Positions 10,526 to 19,608 of a stretch of DNA of 64,000 nt are shown piece after piece. How positions within the stretch are numbered: the stretch's first letter is position 1; the number at the start of each line of letters is the position of its first letter. The notes under the pieces were generated by a model, which was not told where the DNA came from, searched no databases, and saw only the letters and a program-made list of their open reading frames with translations. The translations under genes were made by a program, and so were the position numbers. Source of the stretch: Pachyseris speciosa (taxonomy: Eukaryota; Cnidaria; Anthozoa; Scleractinia; Pachyseridae); contig JAEMWC010000032.1 in NCBI GenBank assembly GCA_016490735.1, positions 1,777,501-1,841,500 of the forward strand, in the 5' to 3' direction.

Positions 10526-10945
10526 GTGACATTCTCGGAAAACTGGAAATGAGTCATCGCCTATAGCTATTATTATAACTCACGAGACGGTCGCATGATC
10601 TCTGGCCGGCACAGCTGTGCCGTGACGTCATGACTTCTTTGGATTTACCTTGTTCAATTTAAATTTATCGGAAGAATACTGAGTGTGACATTCTCGGAAA
10701 AACAGGAAATGACTCATCGCCTATAGCTATTATAACTCACGAGACGGTCGCATGATCTCTGGCCGGCACAGCTGTGCCGTGACGTCATGACTTCTTTGGA
10801 TTTACCTTGTTCAATTTAAATTTATCGGAAGAATACTGAGTGTGACATTCTCGGAAAAAACAGGAAATGAGTCATTGCCTATAGCTATTATTATAACTCA
10901 CGAGACGGTCGCCTCTGACCGGCACAGCTGTGCCGTTACGTCATG
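10526..10945. promoter_or_regulatory. Enhancer-like tandem repeats (about 158 bp unit, 2.7 copies) with AP-1, CRE and E-box sites
   Basis: Copies begin at 10526, 10685 and 10842. Each holds an AP-1 type site (TGAGTCA at 10550 and 10868, TGACTCA at 10710) and the perfect palindrome CGGCACAGCTGTGCCG (10607, 10764, 10920), whose centre is the E-box CAGCTG. Next to the palindrome is a CRE/ATF site TGACGTCA at 10623 and 10790; the third copy reads TTACGTCA. This resembles the duplicated enhancers of small DNA viruses. It lies upstream of the gene at 10989 and beside the terminal repeat. Regulatory activity is inference from the motifs. Confidence 0.65.
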
Positions 10946-10988
10946 TGTTAGTGACATAAAGAAATAATATCTCATATAATAGTATAGA

Positions 10989-11306
10989 ATGAGTTGTAAT
11001 TCAGATATCCACATCGAATTGATATCAAATGGAGAATATCATTGTCCTTTTTGCGATGAGAAGATAGCAGAACATAATGTCAAAATAGAAGAGCCGTGCT
11101 GTGATGAACAGAATGTGTTGAACAATAAACGTAAAAGAATGATTAGCACTAAATTTATGCTTAAGCAAATATTTTTAATGCTTGATCTTCCATTTGATGA
11201 AATAATAGTTACTAGATCAAAAAAGACGCTTGGATTTTATGATCGATATTGGGTTGAAATTTTATTGTTAAGATTTGATGTGATTATTGGTATTATCAGA
11301 CAGTGA
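10989..11306 (+). CDS. Small protein with a CxxC pair, unknown function
   Basis: A 105-residue protein, not recognised. The N-terminus has CPFC (residues 19-22) and CC (37-38), which could form a zinc knuckle. A basic stretch NKRKRM follows, then a hydrophobic C-terminal half (FMLKQIFLMLDL, WVEILLLRFDVIIGII) that could be helical or membrane-associated. It is the first gene inside the left end and is transcribed inward, directly downstream of the enhancer-like repeats, with TAATAGTATAGA just before the ATG. Position suggests an early or regulatory gene; that is inference. Confidence 0.6.
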   Translation: MSCNSDIHIELISNGEYHCPFCDEKIAEHNVKIEEPCCDEQNVLNNKRKRMISTKFMLKQIFLMLDLPFDEIIVTRSKKTLGFYDRYWVEILLLRFDVIIGIIRQ

Positions 11307-11319
11307 ATTTTTCCTCATA

Positions 11320-11781
11320 TTAGACAAAATACCTGTCTATGATAGGGCTGTTATCAACGACATAATCGTCAATGTATTTCATGGTTGAATGTATAGTTGA
11401 TGCCTCAAAATTGCCACTTCTCATGGTTTCCTTTATTGTATTCAGAAGGTGTTGGTAGCTTTGATAAGCATATGTGCAATTCTGTATTTTCAGATCAAGG
11501 TTTTTATGCTTCATCCACCCTTGTATCAAAAGTGATGCTGTACTGATGGCTACCAAACTAACACCACCTGTTGCCACACTTGCAGCGAGACCTCCAGTTG
11601 CAAAGATGATAGACAATGAGTTCCCAAGTAATTTCCATTTTTTGAACCGTTTAACCGCCTGTTTATGAGCCCAACACTTTCTGTGATATGTGTGGTAATA
11701 GGCTTTTAATTCATTTACCTGATCTTCTGTTAATTCACCTGAAATATGGTTCCAGCTGAATATACTTTTTCTCTCTTTCAT
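11320..11781 (-). CDS. Two-TM helical protein (SLATT-like layout), unknown
   Basis: A 153-residue protein. A helical charged N-terminus (residues about 15-48, ELTEDQVNELKAYY, HRKCWAHKQAVKRFKKW) precedes two likely membrane segments: about 52-70 (GNSLSIIFATGGLAASVA) and 73-90 (GGVSLVAISTASLLIQGW). A second helical domain follows. This layout (helix, 2TM, long helix) resembles SLATT-type pore-forming proteins, but I cannot show homology. It is the last gene of the minus-strand cluster. The start is the ATG after TATATAT. Possible roles: host-membrane permeabilisation or an envelope/lysis factor; all inference. Confidence 0.65.
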   Translation of the reverse strand: MKERKSIFSWNHISGELTEDQVNELKAYYHTYHRKCWAHKQAVKRFKKWKLLGNSLSIIFATGGLAASVATGGVSLVAISTASLLIQGWMKHKNLDLKIQNCTYAYQSYQHLLNTIKETMRSGNFEASTIHSTMKYIDDYVVDNSPIIDRYFV

Positions 11782-11790
11782 ATATATATT

Positions 11791-12213
11791 TTATACAATA
11801 ATTCTATTAAAAATGCAATAAAGAATCCCAGATATTTGGCCAGATAATGGAGATCTTTTTCTTCGCTTTGATGTAAATAAACAAGGTATTGCATAACAAT
11901 ATCCACGGTCTAATGAATAGCTATTATAAAATCTTCCATATGCATCATGAAGTATACCATGTGTTTGTAATGTATCAATCCAACCAAGTGTATGTTCCAA
12001 GAAATGTGTCAAGCATCCACTACCAGGCCCAATAAGTCCAATATCCTTGTGAGTATATAAAATACTGTTGATTGGGATAAATGTATTGAAATGCTTGTGA
12101 TACAGATATTGGTAAACCAAGGCTGATTTCAAAATTGAGTCATCAATATTATGATGTTGTTGTTTTGTTTCTTTAAAAAAGAATTTGATATATTTAATTG
12201 CTTCTTTTATCAT
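11791..12213 (-). CDS. Unknown 140-residue protein
   Basis: Not recognised. Features: a basic/aromatic N-terminus (IKYIKFFFKETKQQHH), a Gly-rich GLIGPGSGCLTHFLEHTLGW, an HD pair in THGILHDAYGRFYN, a Cys/Tyr-rich segment GYCYAIPCLF, and a basic KRRKRS followed by a hydrophobic tail. The HD pair and Gly-rich loop recall hydrolase active sites, but their order does not fit PLA2. Its ATG overlaps the stop of the fibre gene (ATGA at 12210-12213), so the two genes are tightly packed. TATAGTAT precedes the start. Confidence 0.6.
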   Translation of the reverse strand: MIKEAIKYIKFFFKETKQQHHNIDDSILKSALVYQYLYHKHFNTFIPINSILYTHKDIGLIGPGSGCLTHFLEHTLGWIDTLQTHGILHDAYGRFYNSYSLDRGYCYAIPCLFTSKRRKRSPLSGQISGILYCIFNRIIV

Positions 12214-13349
12214 ATACTATATCGTTGCATTAAAATTTGATGATGGTCTAAAATTGTTTTATCATCTAATATGAAATCAAGATAGACACAAAAGAAAGCA
12301 ATGGAGCCATCTAAAGGTGCAATGGAGTTTGGATTCAAATCACCAAAAGTCATTTGTGTGCTGCCAGTTCTATTAGCTGCTGTAAAACTTCCAATATGTT
12401 TTTTGTTCCAATAGATTTTACTTTTGTTTGTATTAGGAGAAGATAAATTGTCCCAGTGAACAGATAAACAGTGCCAAACATTAATTTGGCCTAAATCATT
12501 TACTGAATAATCTGCTATCTTTGTGAAATTTTGTATTGATGCTTCTGGACCGAAATAGACACAATTTGATTGATCAACACCACTAACAACAAGATTTGAG
12601 CCATTGTAATAGCTGACAAACTTATCATAACCTCCATTATCATGACCAAAAAGACCATTCTTCCATGGGTTTCCACCTGTATTTGAATTTAATTTGTAAA
12701 CAATGAAGATATTAACAGCATTATTATTTAAATTGAGTTGACTTATCATTCTATGTGATCCATCAAACTTTAAAAAATAACGTCCATTAAGTTTCTCAGC
12801 CTTGGTACAAACAGTGGGTCTTAAGTTTAAAGTTGATTGTGTTGCATTATTTTCTTCATTAGAGAGATCATATTATGTTTCAACTTTTCTGTTTGCATTC
12901 ATATCTACAAAATTATTATTCGCTCTGTCGATTTGATATACACATTTTGAGTACAATCTAATAAATTCAGAAACCCACAGATCCAAAAAACTGTCTCTAA
13001 CAATATCAGAAACTTGTGATTTGACAACAACATGGTTATCATTATTACCGGCTCTTACATTGGTTAAAAGCTTGTTTCCAAGATCAAAGAGACCGTCTTG
13101 TGTTAAATCAAATCCATTACCTTTATCACCTTGAGCACCCTGTGGACCCCGTGGACCAGTCGGACCAGATGGACCCTGTGGACCCTGTGGACCTTGCGGA
13201 CTTTGTGGACCCTGAGGACCTGCTGGACCAGCCGGACCTTGTGGACCAATTTGACCAATATCACCTTTATCACCTCTATCACCATTATCACCTTTTGGAC
13301 CTCTTTCACCAGTTCTATCTGAGGTTGGTAAATCATTAAATAATCCCAT
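12210..13349 (-). CDS. Collagen-like fibre with LamG/ConA-like head, split by an in-frame TAA
   Basis: The N-terminal frame (13349-12873) begins [11 protein letters not shown], then has about 20 Gly-X-Y collagen triplets (residues about 15-78) and one fibre module, [20 protein letters not shown]. It stops at TAA 12873-12875. The same frame stays open beyond the stop to 12210 and encodes a beta-rich domain ([42 protein letters not shown]) typical of LamG/concanavalin-like heads. The whole is therefore a fibre shaft plus receptor-binding head interrupted by one stop. That is either a nonsense mutation or readthrough giving headless and headed forms. The start carries the TCTAA-N8-TAT signal. 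Confidence 0.75.
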
Positions 13350-13365
13350 ATAATATTATTTTAGA
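13347..13365 (-). promoter_or_regulatory. TCTAA start signal, LamG-head fibre gene
   Basis: On the minus strand TCTAA (13365-13361), 8 bases, TAT, ATG at 13349. Confidence 0.75.
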
Positions 13366-16300
13366 TTAATTCATGACCACTTCTAATGTAAATGTTGTAT
13401 CAAATGCACCTGTATTAGGATGTGAATAATCAATGATTAAATAGCCTCTCGATAATGATTTGTTGATGTTGACCGTTGTGATGTTTCTGCTTAAAGAAGA
13501 TTGTCTGTGTTCATAAAAAGTTGCTGGTAATGGCAAAGGCCCACCACCTTCAGCTTTTGTCTTGAAATAAAATATTCCGGGGCTTGTTCCTTGTATGATA
13601 TACATTTTCTTAATATAAAAGTTATTGTTATGAATAACTAAAAAATCAGAGCCATTTATCAATACAGGCTTTAAAGCATTCTTATTATGTCCTTGTTTGG
13701 CTTTGACAGAGCAATTTAAATATTGTATTTGACCGATTATTCCATTTCCATTCAAATTTAGATCACCTCCTAATTTCGGCCTGTAAAGAGCAAATCCACC
13801 CAAATCGAAAGCTGTGTCCATAATTACGCCTGTGACACTTGAACGAAAAAGATTTAAACCACCGTTATGAATTCTATAGCCATTCAGATTTAAATCACCA
13901 CCAAGTTTAGCCTCTTTTATTAAATAGCTGTTCATATTAATATTATTCAGCATTGTCAATTCGCCATTGTCTACACCAAACAACCAATTTTCATTTTCTT
14001 TCACATCAAAACCATTCAAATCTAAATCAGTTTGTAATTGTATTTTTTCATTCACGATTTTATAAGTTTCTGTGAAGTCGTAAACACTTGATGGAACGTC
14101 TACAGCTTCAAAATCAATACCATATGCAACACAATGAACTTTGTACTTATTTGGATAAGTTGGGTTAGCATTAATATGAATCGTACAATATAAATATTCA
14201 GGTGGTGAACTTACTGAAGGTTTTTCAATCCATAATAAATATCTCGAATGATCTTCATTTCTGTTGTCAAATTTTCTCCCTACAGTTTTATGAATTGTAA
14301 TTCCACCAGTTGCATTGAATGTTACACTACTAAGACTCATTCCATCATAATCAGGAAATAGCCATTCAAGAATGAAAGTGTATTTTCCATCTTTTATTGT
14401 GTACATATTAAAACCAATTCTAGCTCTGTAAATATGATTAGCTTCTTTATTCAAGTCTATATCAATGACCTTTTTTGAAATCAAATGTGGTGACCGAGGT
14501 AAATTGACATATCCATTAACTGTCAAGCCATATTCAGTGCTAATTTCATCGATATCATTCATCAAATATTTGAAAGCATTCTTTGGATGAGAAGCAGATG
14601 AAATATGACTTTTTTCTAATTGATCTAAATTTACGGCATCAGTTTTATTTGTTCCTTCTTTTAAGTTAATGATTTTATGCCCTCCAAGTTTCATATCCGC
14701 AGCCATCGCATTTGTTCCATTCAATAATAAAACGTTTGCTCTCATAACTGTTCCAGCTCGATTTAAAACTCTGAAGTTCACTGCATCAGTTTCATTCGAC
14801 GGGTCCGCTAAATTCGTCACTCTATTTCCACCCATCGACAAATCGCCATACATTGCAGTCGAACCGTCTCGTCGAAGAAAATACTCGTCAGTATATCTTT
14901 TTGTAACCGCATCATCTAAATTTACGGGTGGAGCAAGATCAGTAATGGCATTGTTGTTCATATTTAGATTTTGTTGTGCAATCGCATCGAGTTTGGTTTG
15001 CAACCTCTGGTCCACATAACTTTTGTTTACAGCGTCTTGTGGGTTTGAGGGGTTATCCTGCAGGTTGAGGATTTTGTTTAATTTCATGTCAACATTCCCA
15101 CCGAAAGCAACATTACCATTTTCGATTTCATAAGCTGGGTCATGGACAAAGTAAGACAAATTGGTATGATAGCCATAGGCCCCATAAACGATGATACGTG
15201 TTTTGGTATTGGGTGCAGGAGCTGTGCTAAAAAGTATAACCTCAATTGACGATTGACCACCACCAGTTTTTTCGATTAGGAAAAGCTTCTTCATATAACC
15301 ATCAACATGTGGGGTTTTGAGAAAAGGTTTTTGAAATGGTTGTCCAGCGTCACGTATGTTTAATGTGCGAAGATCAAGCCCAATTGTAGCTTGGCGTGGG
15401 TCTGATGGTGAGTAAAACTCAGTAACAAATGTGTACCGCCCATTTCTTAAAGATGTCACATTAAAACGAATTGTGGATGTAAAGTTGCCACTTCGTTTAA
15501 TGAAAAAAGACAATGACGACTTGTTTATGTGGTATGGTGATTTGTCAAAATTCTCAATTTGAAGGTTTTCCACACCACTGACTGCAGAAGACTTGGATAT
15601 GTCTTTTAACAGAAAAGCGAATGGGTTGCGTTGAGTACCAGATGCTGAAAGAACAAGGTCATCAACATACTTTTTGTTGGCAGAATCTTTATCAGAGTTT
15701 GGAGATCCAACATTTGTTATTTTATTGTCACCCATGTCAAGATCACCAGTCATTGCAACACTTCCATCTTTTTTAAAAAATGGTGAAACATCAATGCCAG
15801 TAATTCCAGCAATTTCAGTATCAACATACCCCTTTGTGGCTGTATCATTGTTTCCTGTTGGCGCTGCTACATTAGTCAATTTGTTACCTCCAAGATTCAA
15901 ATCAGAAGTCATCGCAACACTTCCATTTAGTTTCAAAAAATTATTGTTCACATAGTTTCTATTTACAGCTGAATAACCGAATCTTGGGTTATCTGGTATG
16001 CCAAACAGATCATTTCTATTCATGCTAACAGGTGCATAAATTACACCGCCTGTGTTTTTATCAAGAAAATTAGCTGTTTTATTATCAACATAGCTTTTGT
16101 TTACAACATCTTGCGGGTTTGAGGGGTTATCCTGCAGGTTGATGATTTTGTTTAATTTCATGTCAATATCACCACCGAATACAACATTGCCGTTTTCAAT
16201 TTCATACACTGGGTCATGAATATGTGATAAAATGATATTGGAAAATCAATAAACACCATAAACTATAATGTGATGTTTGACATTTTTTAATATATTTGGT

Positions 16301-16998
16301 GTAATAACTGTTAATTCAATTGTTGAAGTTCCTTGACTTGCTTTTTCGATGAAGAATATTTTCTTGAGATAACCATCAACAATATGTGTCTTTGGAAATG
16401 CTCTTTGTATTGGACTTTTTCTTATATGCATATTTTGTGTCTCCATTACAATATTAACTATTGCCTGCTCTGGATAATTTTCTGTATAAAATTCAACAAC
16501 AAAAGTATAATTTGAAACTTCCAATTGTGTTACATTTAACATAAAAACAGATATCATACTTTCATTTGGAATTCTGAAAGACAATGATTTTTTATTGATC
16601 TTGTATGGGCTTTTATTATAGTCTTCCAATTGAAGATTATTTGCATTTTGTGTTACAGTTGTTTTTGATATGTCTTCGAGAAGAAATTTAAATGGATTAA
16701 CACGTGTTCCTTCAATTGATAAAACAGCATCGTTGACGTATCTCATATTAACAGCATCTTTGTTTGAATTTGGTTCTCCAACATTAGTCAAGCGTTTATT
16801 TTCAAGATCATAGTTACCATCTTGTGTTAATTTGAATCCATAACCCTTATCACCTTTATCACCTTTTGGACCAGCAGGACCTCTATCACCTTTATCACCT
16901 TTTAGACCTCGTGGACCAGCAGGACCTCTATCACCTTTATCACCTTTATCACCAGTTCCTATATTGTCTGGAGTTGGTAAATCATTAAATAATCCCAT
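13366..16998 (-). CDS. Large collagen-like modular fibre, split by an in-frame TGA
   Basis: Starts [12 protein letters not shown] like the other fibre, then Gly-X-Y triplets (GDKGDRGPAGPRG), a fibre module and a beta domain. It is then interrupted by TGA at 16246-16248, where a paralogous module inside the same protein has Gly. The same frame continues to 13366, adding a 947-residue part with many shaft modules (MTGDLDMGDNKITN, DAVNKSYVD) and repeated beta domains. The modules resemble phage T4-type and GC-rich-element fibre repeats. The full frame is about 1,210 codons. Likely the host-attachment fibre; the stop may be a lesion or a readthrough point. Confidence 0.8.
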
Positions 16999-17014
16999 AT
17001 AATATTAGATTAGA
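16996..17014 (-). promoter_or_regulatory. TCTAA start signal, large fibre gene
   Basis: On the minus strand TCTAA (17014-17010), 8 bases, TAT, ATG at 16998; a second TCTAA abuts it at 17009-17005. Confidence 0.75.
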
Positions 17015-17651
17015 TAACACCATAAAAGTTTCTCTGCACTGTTTTCATTGGTTTGTCAACATAACAGAAGGAATACGGTTTCTTAGTTGCTTCAATATAC
17101 TTCTGCTTATCGATTGCTAGTTCTTGGGAGATACAGTTTCTCTCTCTTGTGGATGGAAAATCATAAAGATAGAAATGGCTGCAATTAAGCCTAACAGATT
17201 TTGGGCAACCGTAGAATGACTGCGTTAGGTACATTACTGAACAATTTTTATGGCGACCCTGAATGAAATAGCTTATGATTTGATCTTGTTTTTTATCAGT
17301 CACGAAATCATCAAATACAACCAGTCGCTGCAAATCAGTGTCTTTTATTTGTTCAACAGGAAGTATTTCATCTTGACTGCATACTAAAAAGGGGTAACCA
17401 ACCTCTTTGCTTATTCCATCTATCACTTGCTGTAAATATTGATATTTGTCTTGATCCAAGTTCTTGGCATACAGATGTATTTGATCATAATAGACTAACG
17501 GTTCCATAATCAAATGCAAAAACAATGTTGTCTTTCCAGATCCAGAATTTCCAGCCAATAACATTCTGAATGTATCTTTTGGCATATACGGATACAACTG
17601 TCTGAATGAATTATTTGAATTCTGAACGATATCATAATTTGGAATTTCCAT
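17010..17651 (-). CDS. Genome-packaging ATPase (FtsK/HerA, A32-like)
   Basis: A 213-residue P-loop ATPase that drives DNA into the capsid. Walker A GNSGSGKT at residues 34-41; Walker B VVFDD at 111-115; the family-typical GRHKNCSVMYLTQSFYG (132-148) holds the sensor motif, and CSHFYLYDFPS follows. Length and order fit Polinton ATPases. The MEIPNYD start is conserved in the GC-rich copy. It is divergent from the coiled-coil gene at 17688 across a 36 bp spacer carrying two head-to-head TCTAA boxes, and stops 11 bp before the large fibre start. Intact. Confidence 0.92.
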   Translation of the reverse strand: MEIPNYDIVQNSNNSFRQLYPYMPKDTFRMLLAGNSGSGKTTLFLHLIMEPLVYYDQIHLYAKNLDQDKYQYLQQVIDGISKEVGYPFLVCSQDEILPVEQIKDTDLQRLVVFDDFVTDKKQDQIISYFIQGRHKNCSVMYLTQSFYGCPKSVRLNCSHFYLYDFPSTRERNCISQELAIDKQKYIEATKKPYSFCYVDKPMKTVQRNFYGVI

Positions 17652-17667
17652 ATGTTAATAGTTTAGA
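17649..17667 (-). promoter_or_regulatory. TCTAA start signal, ATPase gene
   Basis: On the minus strand TCTAA (17667-17663), 8 bases, CAT instead of TAT, ATG at 17651. Divergent with the box at 17672. Confidence 0.7.
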
Positions 17668-17671
17668 TTAG

Positions 17672-17690
17672 TCTAACACAATTGTATATG
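17672..17690 (+). promoter_or_regulatory. TCTAA start signal, coiled-coil gene
   Basis: TCTAA at 17672, 8 bases, TAT, then the ATG at 17688. Confidence 0.75.
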
Positions 17691-18529
17691 GATATAGAAC
17701 GTATGAAAAGGCTTCTTGAAAGTGGAATTGAAGCTGGAAATAAAACTAGAGAAGTACGTGAGGTTATCAAGACTTATGAAAACACAAAACAGGATGCATA
17801 TGATACAACATCAGAATTACTAAAACCCTCTATTGATGTCCAGAAGAGTGTGAAAGAAAGTGTTGACAAAAAACAGGATAAAGTCATTGAACAGTTGAAA
17901 GAAAACCAGCAGGATTTGAAACGAGGACTTGATGATGTTATAGAATCTAATCTCAGAGCAATTACAATGGGAACGGAACTTCCTTTAGCCATTGAAGCGC
18001 CTAAAGAAGATAAAGATGAGGGCAAGGAACCCAGCATTTTAAATATCGATAACTATTTCGATAAAGATGACAGAATTATATTGAAAAATAACAAGCTTTT
18101 GAAACCATCCGATTTAACTCAAGTCGCCCACAAAAACTTGTTGAAGAAAGGGCGAAAGCTGCACAGTTAGCTAAAGATATTGGAAGAAATAAAGGAAATA
18201 CAAAAATCCCAGAAGAGAGAGAATCTTATAATAGAGAGTTGCAAACTTTGAAGAAATACAGAGAAACGATTGCAGATGTATTAGCTTCTTACAAATACAA
18301 AACAGGGCAAGGAATGAGAAAGAGAAAACAATATGGAGCTAATGTTGTCCATTATAATAATATCAATGACTTGCTTTCAAGACTACAGTTGCTGGGTGGG
18401 TCTATTTTTGCTGGCAACAACAGTATGAGTGTCAGAAATGAGTTTGTAAAGATATTGCATACTTTAAGCAGACTTGGATTAGTTGGAAACGATGAGCTGA
18501 ATAAAATAATGATGAAATATCTAATGTAA
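17688..18529 (+). CDS. Coiled-coil Polinton structural protein, needs a -1 frameshift
   Basis: The first frame (17688-18170) is highly charged and helical (KQDAYDTTSELLKPSIDVQ, VKESVDKKQDKVIEQLKE). It ends 11 codons after CAC-AAA-AAC at 18129-18137. In the -1 frame from CTT at 18137 the coding continues without stop (EERAKAAQLAKDIGRNKG) to 18529, ending NNINDLLSRLQLLGGSIF and MMKYLM, which resembles the end of the GC-rich counterpart at 3643. The shift point C_AAA_AAC is slippery-like, so either programmed -1 frameshifting or a one-base lesion. ATG 17688 is chosen because it directly follows the TCTAA-N8-TAT signal. Confidence 0.7.
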
Positions 18530-18538
18530 TTGTATATG
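18520..18538 (+). promoter_or_regulatory. TCTAA start signal, penton gene
   Basis: TCTAA at 18520, 8 bases, TAT, ATG at 18536; embedded in the end of the preceding gene. Confidence 0.75.
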
Positions 18539-19321
18539 ACAGAAATTTCATTACGATTCAACAGTAAAAACAGAGACAAAATTGGTGTTAGTAAGAGTCA
18601 TGATTTTGAAAAAAGATTCAATGCACCTATCAAATTAACGAATGATTTGAAATATGAAATGGCTGTGAATGTTATCAATATGACATACAGTTGGTACAAC
18701 ATCAGAGAATTGTTTGGGAACAATCAAATAAAATATAGCCATGACAAAGGTGCAAACTGGGAAACAATAACATTCGTTGACGGGATGTATTCATACGACG
18801 ATATCAATAGTTACATTCATGAGTATATGAGTAAAAATAGCCATGTACTGAATCCATCTGAAACAGACAAATCAAAATTCCAGTATGGTATTAACATGTA
18901 TTTCGTTTTGTCAACATATCGCATTTTGATTGAACTCAATGAAAATTATCGTGTGGATCTGAGAAATAATGATTTCAGAAAACTTATCGGTTTCGATTCA
19001 AAATTAGTTTCAGCAACAGAATATGGAACAAATCTACCAGATATTACAAGAGGAGTGGATGAAATTTATATCAATTGTGATAATGTGATAGATAGCATTG
19101 TTGATAGCAATAGTACAAATACAATCGCTGTTATTCCAGTCACAGATCTCGTCAGAAGTTTACCTTTCACTTACAAACCTCGTTTTCTTTCATGGAATCC
19201 TATCTCAACACACACAATCAGCTCAATACATTTTTATGTCACTGATTCTTCCGGAGCACCAGTTGATTTGAATGGGATAGATTGGTATATTGAGTTATTC
19301 TTGAGAGGGACAGAATTATAA
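18536..19321 (+). CDS. Minor capsid (penton, single jelly-roll) protein
   Basis: Vertex capsid protein of about 261 residues from ATG 18536, the ATG that ends the TATATG start signal. Conserved with the GC-rich copy: KSHDFEKRFN, MTYSWYNI, FVDGMYSYDDINSYI, IPVTDLVRSLPFTYKPR and the terminal strand VDLNGIDWYIELFL. Its start lies 6 bp after the coiled-coil gene stop, with the TCTAA box inside that gene's last codons. Together with the major capsid protein it builds the icosahedral shell. Intact. Confidence 0.85.
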   Translation: MTEISLRFNSKNRDKIGVSKSHDFEKRFNAPIKLTNDLKYEMAVNVINMTYSWYNIRELFGNNQIKYSHDKGANWETITFVDGMYSYDDINSYIHEYMSKNSHVLNPSETDKSKFQYGINMYFVLSTYRILIELNENYRVDLRNNDFRKLIGFDSKLVSATEYGTNLPDITRGVDEIYINCDNVIDSIVDSNSTNTIAVIPVTDLVRSLPFTYKPRFLSWNPISTHTISSIHFYVTDSSGAPVDLNGIDWYIELFLRGTEL

Positions 19322-19334
19322 AACCCAATAGTAT

Positions 19335-19583
19335 ATGAGAAGATTCGAATACGTGGAATATGAAAAATATCACACAAAACAGGGTAAAGGAATAGTGAGC
19401 GATGCTGTCAAAACAGCTGTAAAAAAAGCAGCTACAACAATTGGTGAACATGTTGGCAAAAAAGGTGGTGACAAAATAATAGAACTTTTAAGTAAGAAAA
19501 AGAGAAAAAGTGGAACTGAGAGTGAGATTAAGACTGGAGGTGAGATTAAAAGAAAGAGAGGTAGACCTCGAAAAATTAAGTAA
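19335..19583 (+). CDS. Small basic protein with AT-hook-like tail
   Basis: 82 residues. The central amphipathic Lys/Ala-rich helix (DAVKTAVKKAATTIGEHVG, residues about 22-40) is followed by a very basic tail with KRKRGRPRKIK, which contains the AT-hook core GRP flanked by Lys/Arg. The position between penton and major capsid genes matches the basic protein of the GC-rich element. Likely a DNA-condensing core protein similar in role to adenovirus pX/pVII; that is inference from composition and place. The start TATATG lacks a TCTAA box (TAAAA at that spacing). Confidence 0.7.
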   Translation: MRRFEYVEYEKYHTKQGKGIVSDAVKTAVKKAATTIGEHVGKKGGDKIIELLSKKKRKSGTESEIKTGGEIKRKRGRPRKIK

Positions 19584-19589
19584 CTTTTA

Positions 19590-19608
19590 TCTAACACAAT
19601 AATATATG
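19590..19608 (+). promoter_or_regulatory. TCTAA start signal, major capsid gene
   Basis: TCTAACACAATAATATATG: TCTAA, 8 bases, TAT, ATG at 19606. Confidence 0.75.

Noticed and set aside
11791..12213. Calling this gene a second PLA2 because of its HD pair and Gly-rich loop
   Set aside because: The Gly-rich loop and HD pair have the wrong context and there is no paired disulfide pattern; left as unknown.
13100..13339. Aspartate/valine-rich and Trp/Thr-rich repetitive frames opposite the collagen stretch
   Set aside because: They are alternate-frame shadows of the Gly-X-Y repeats of the fibre gene.
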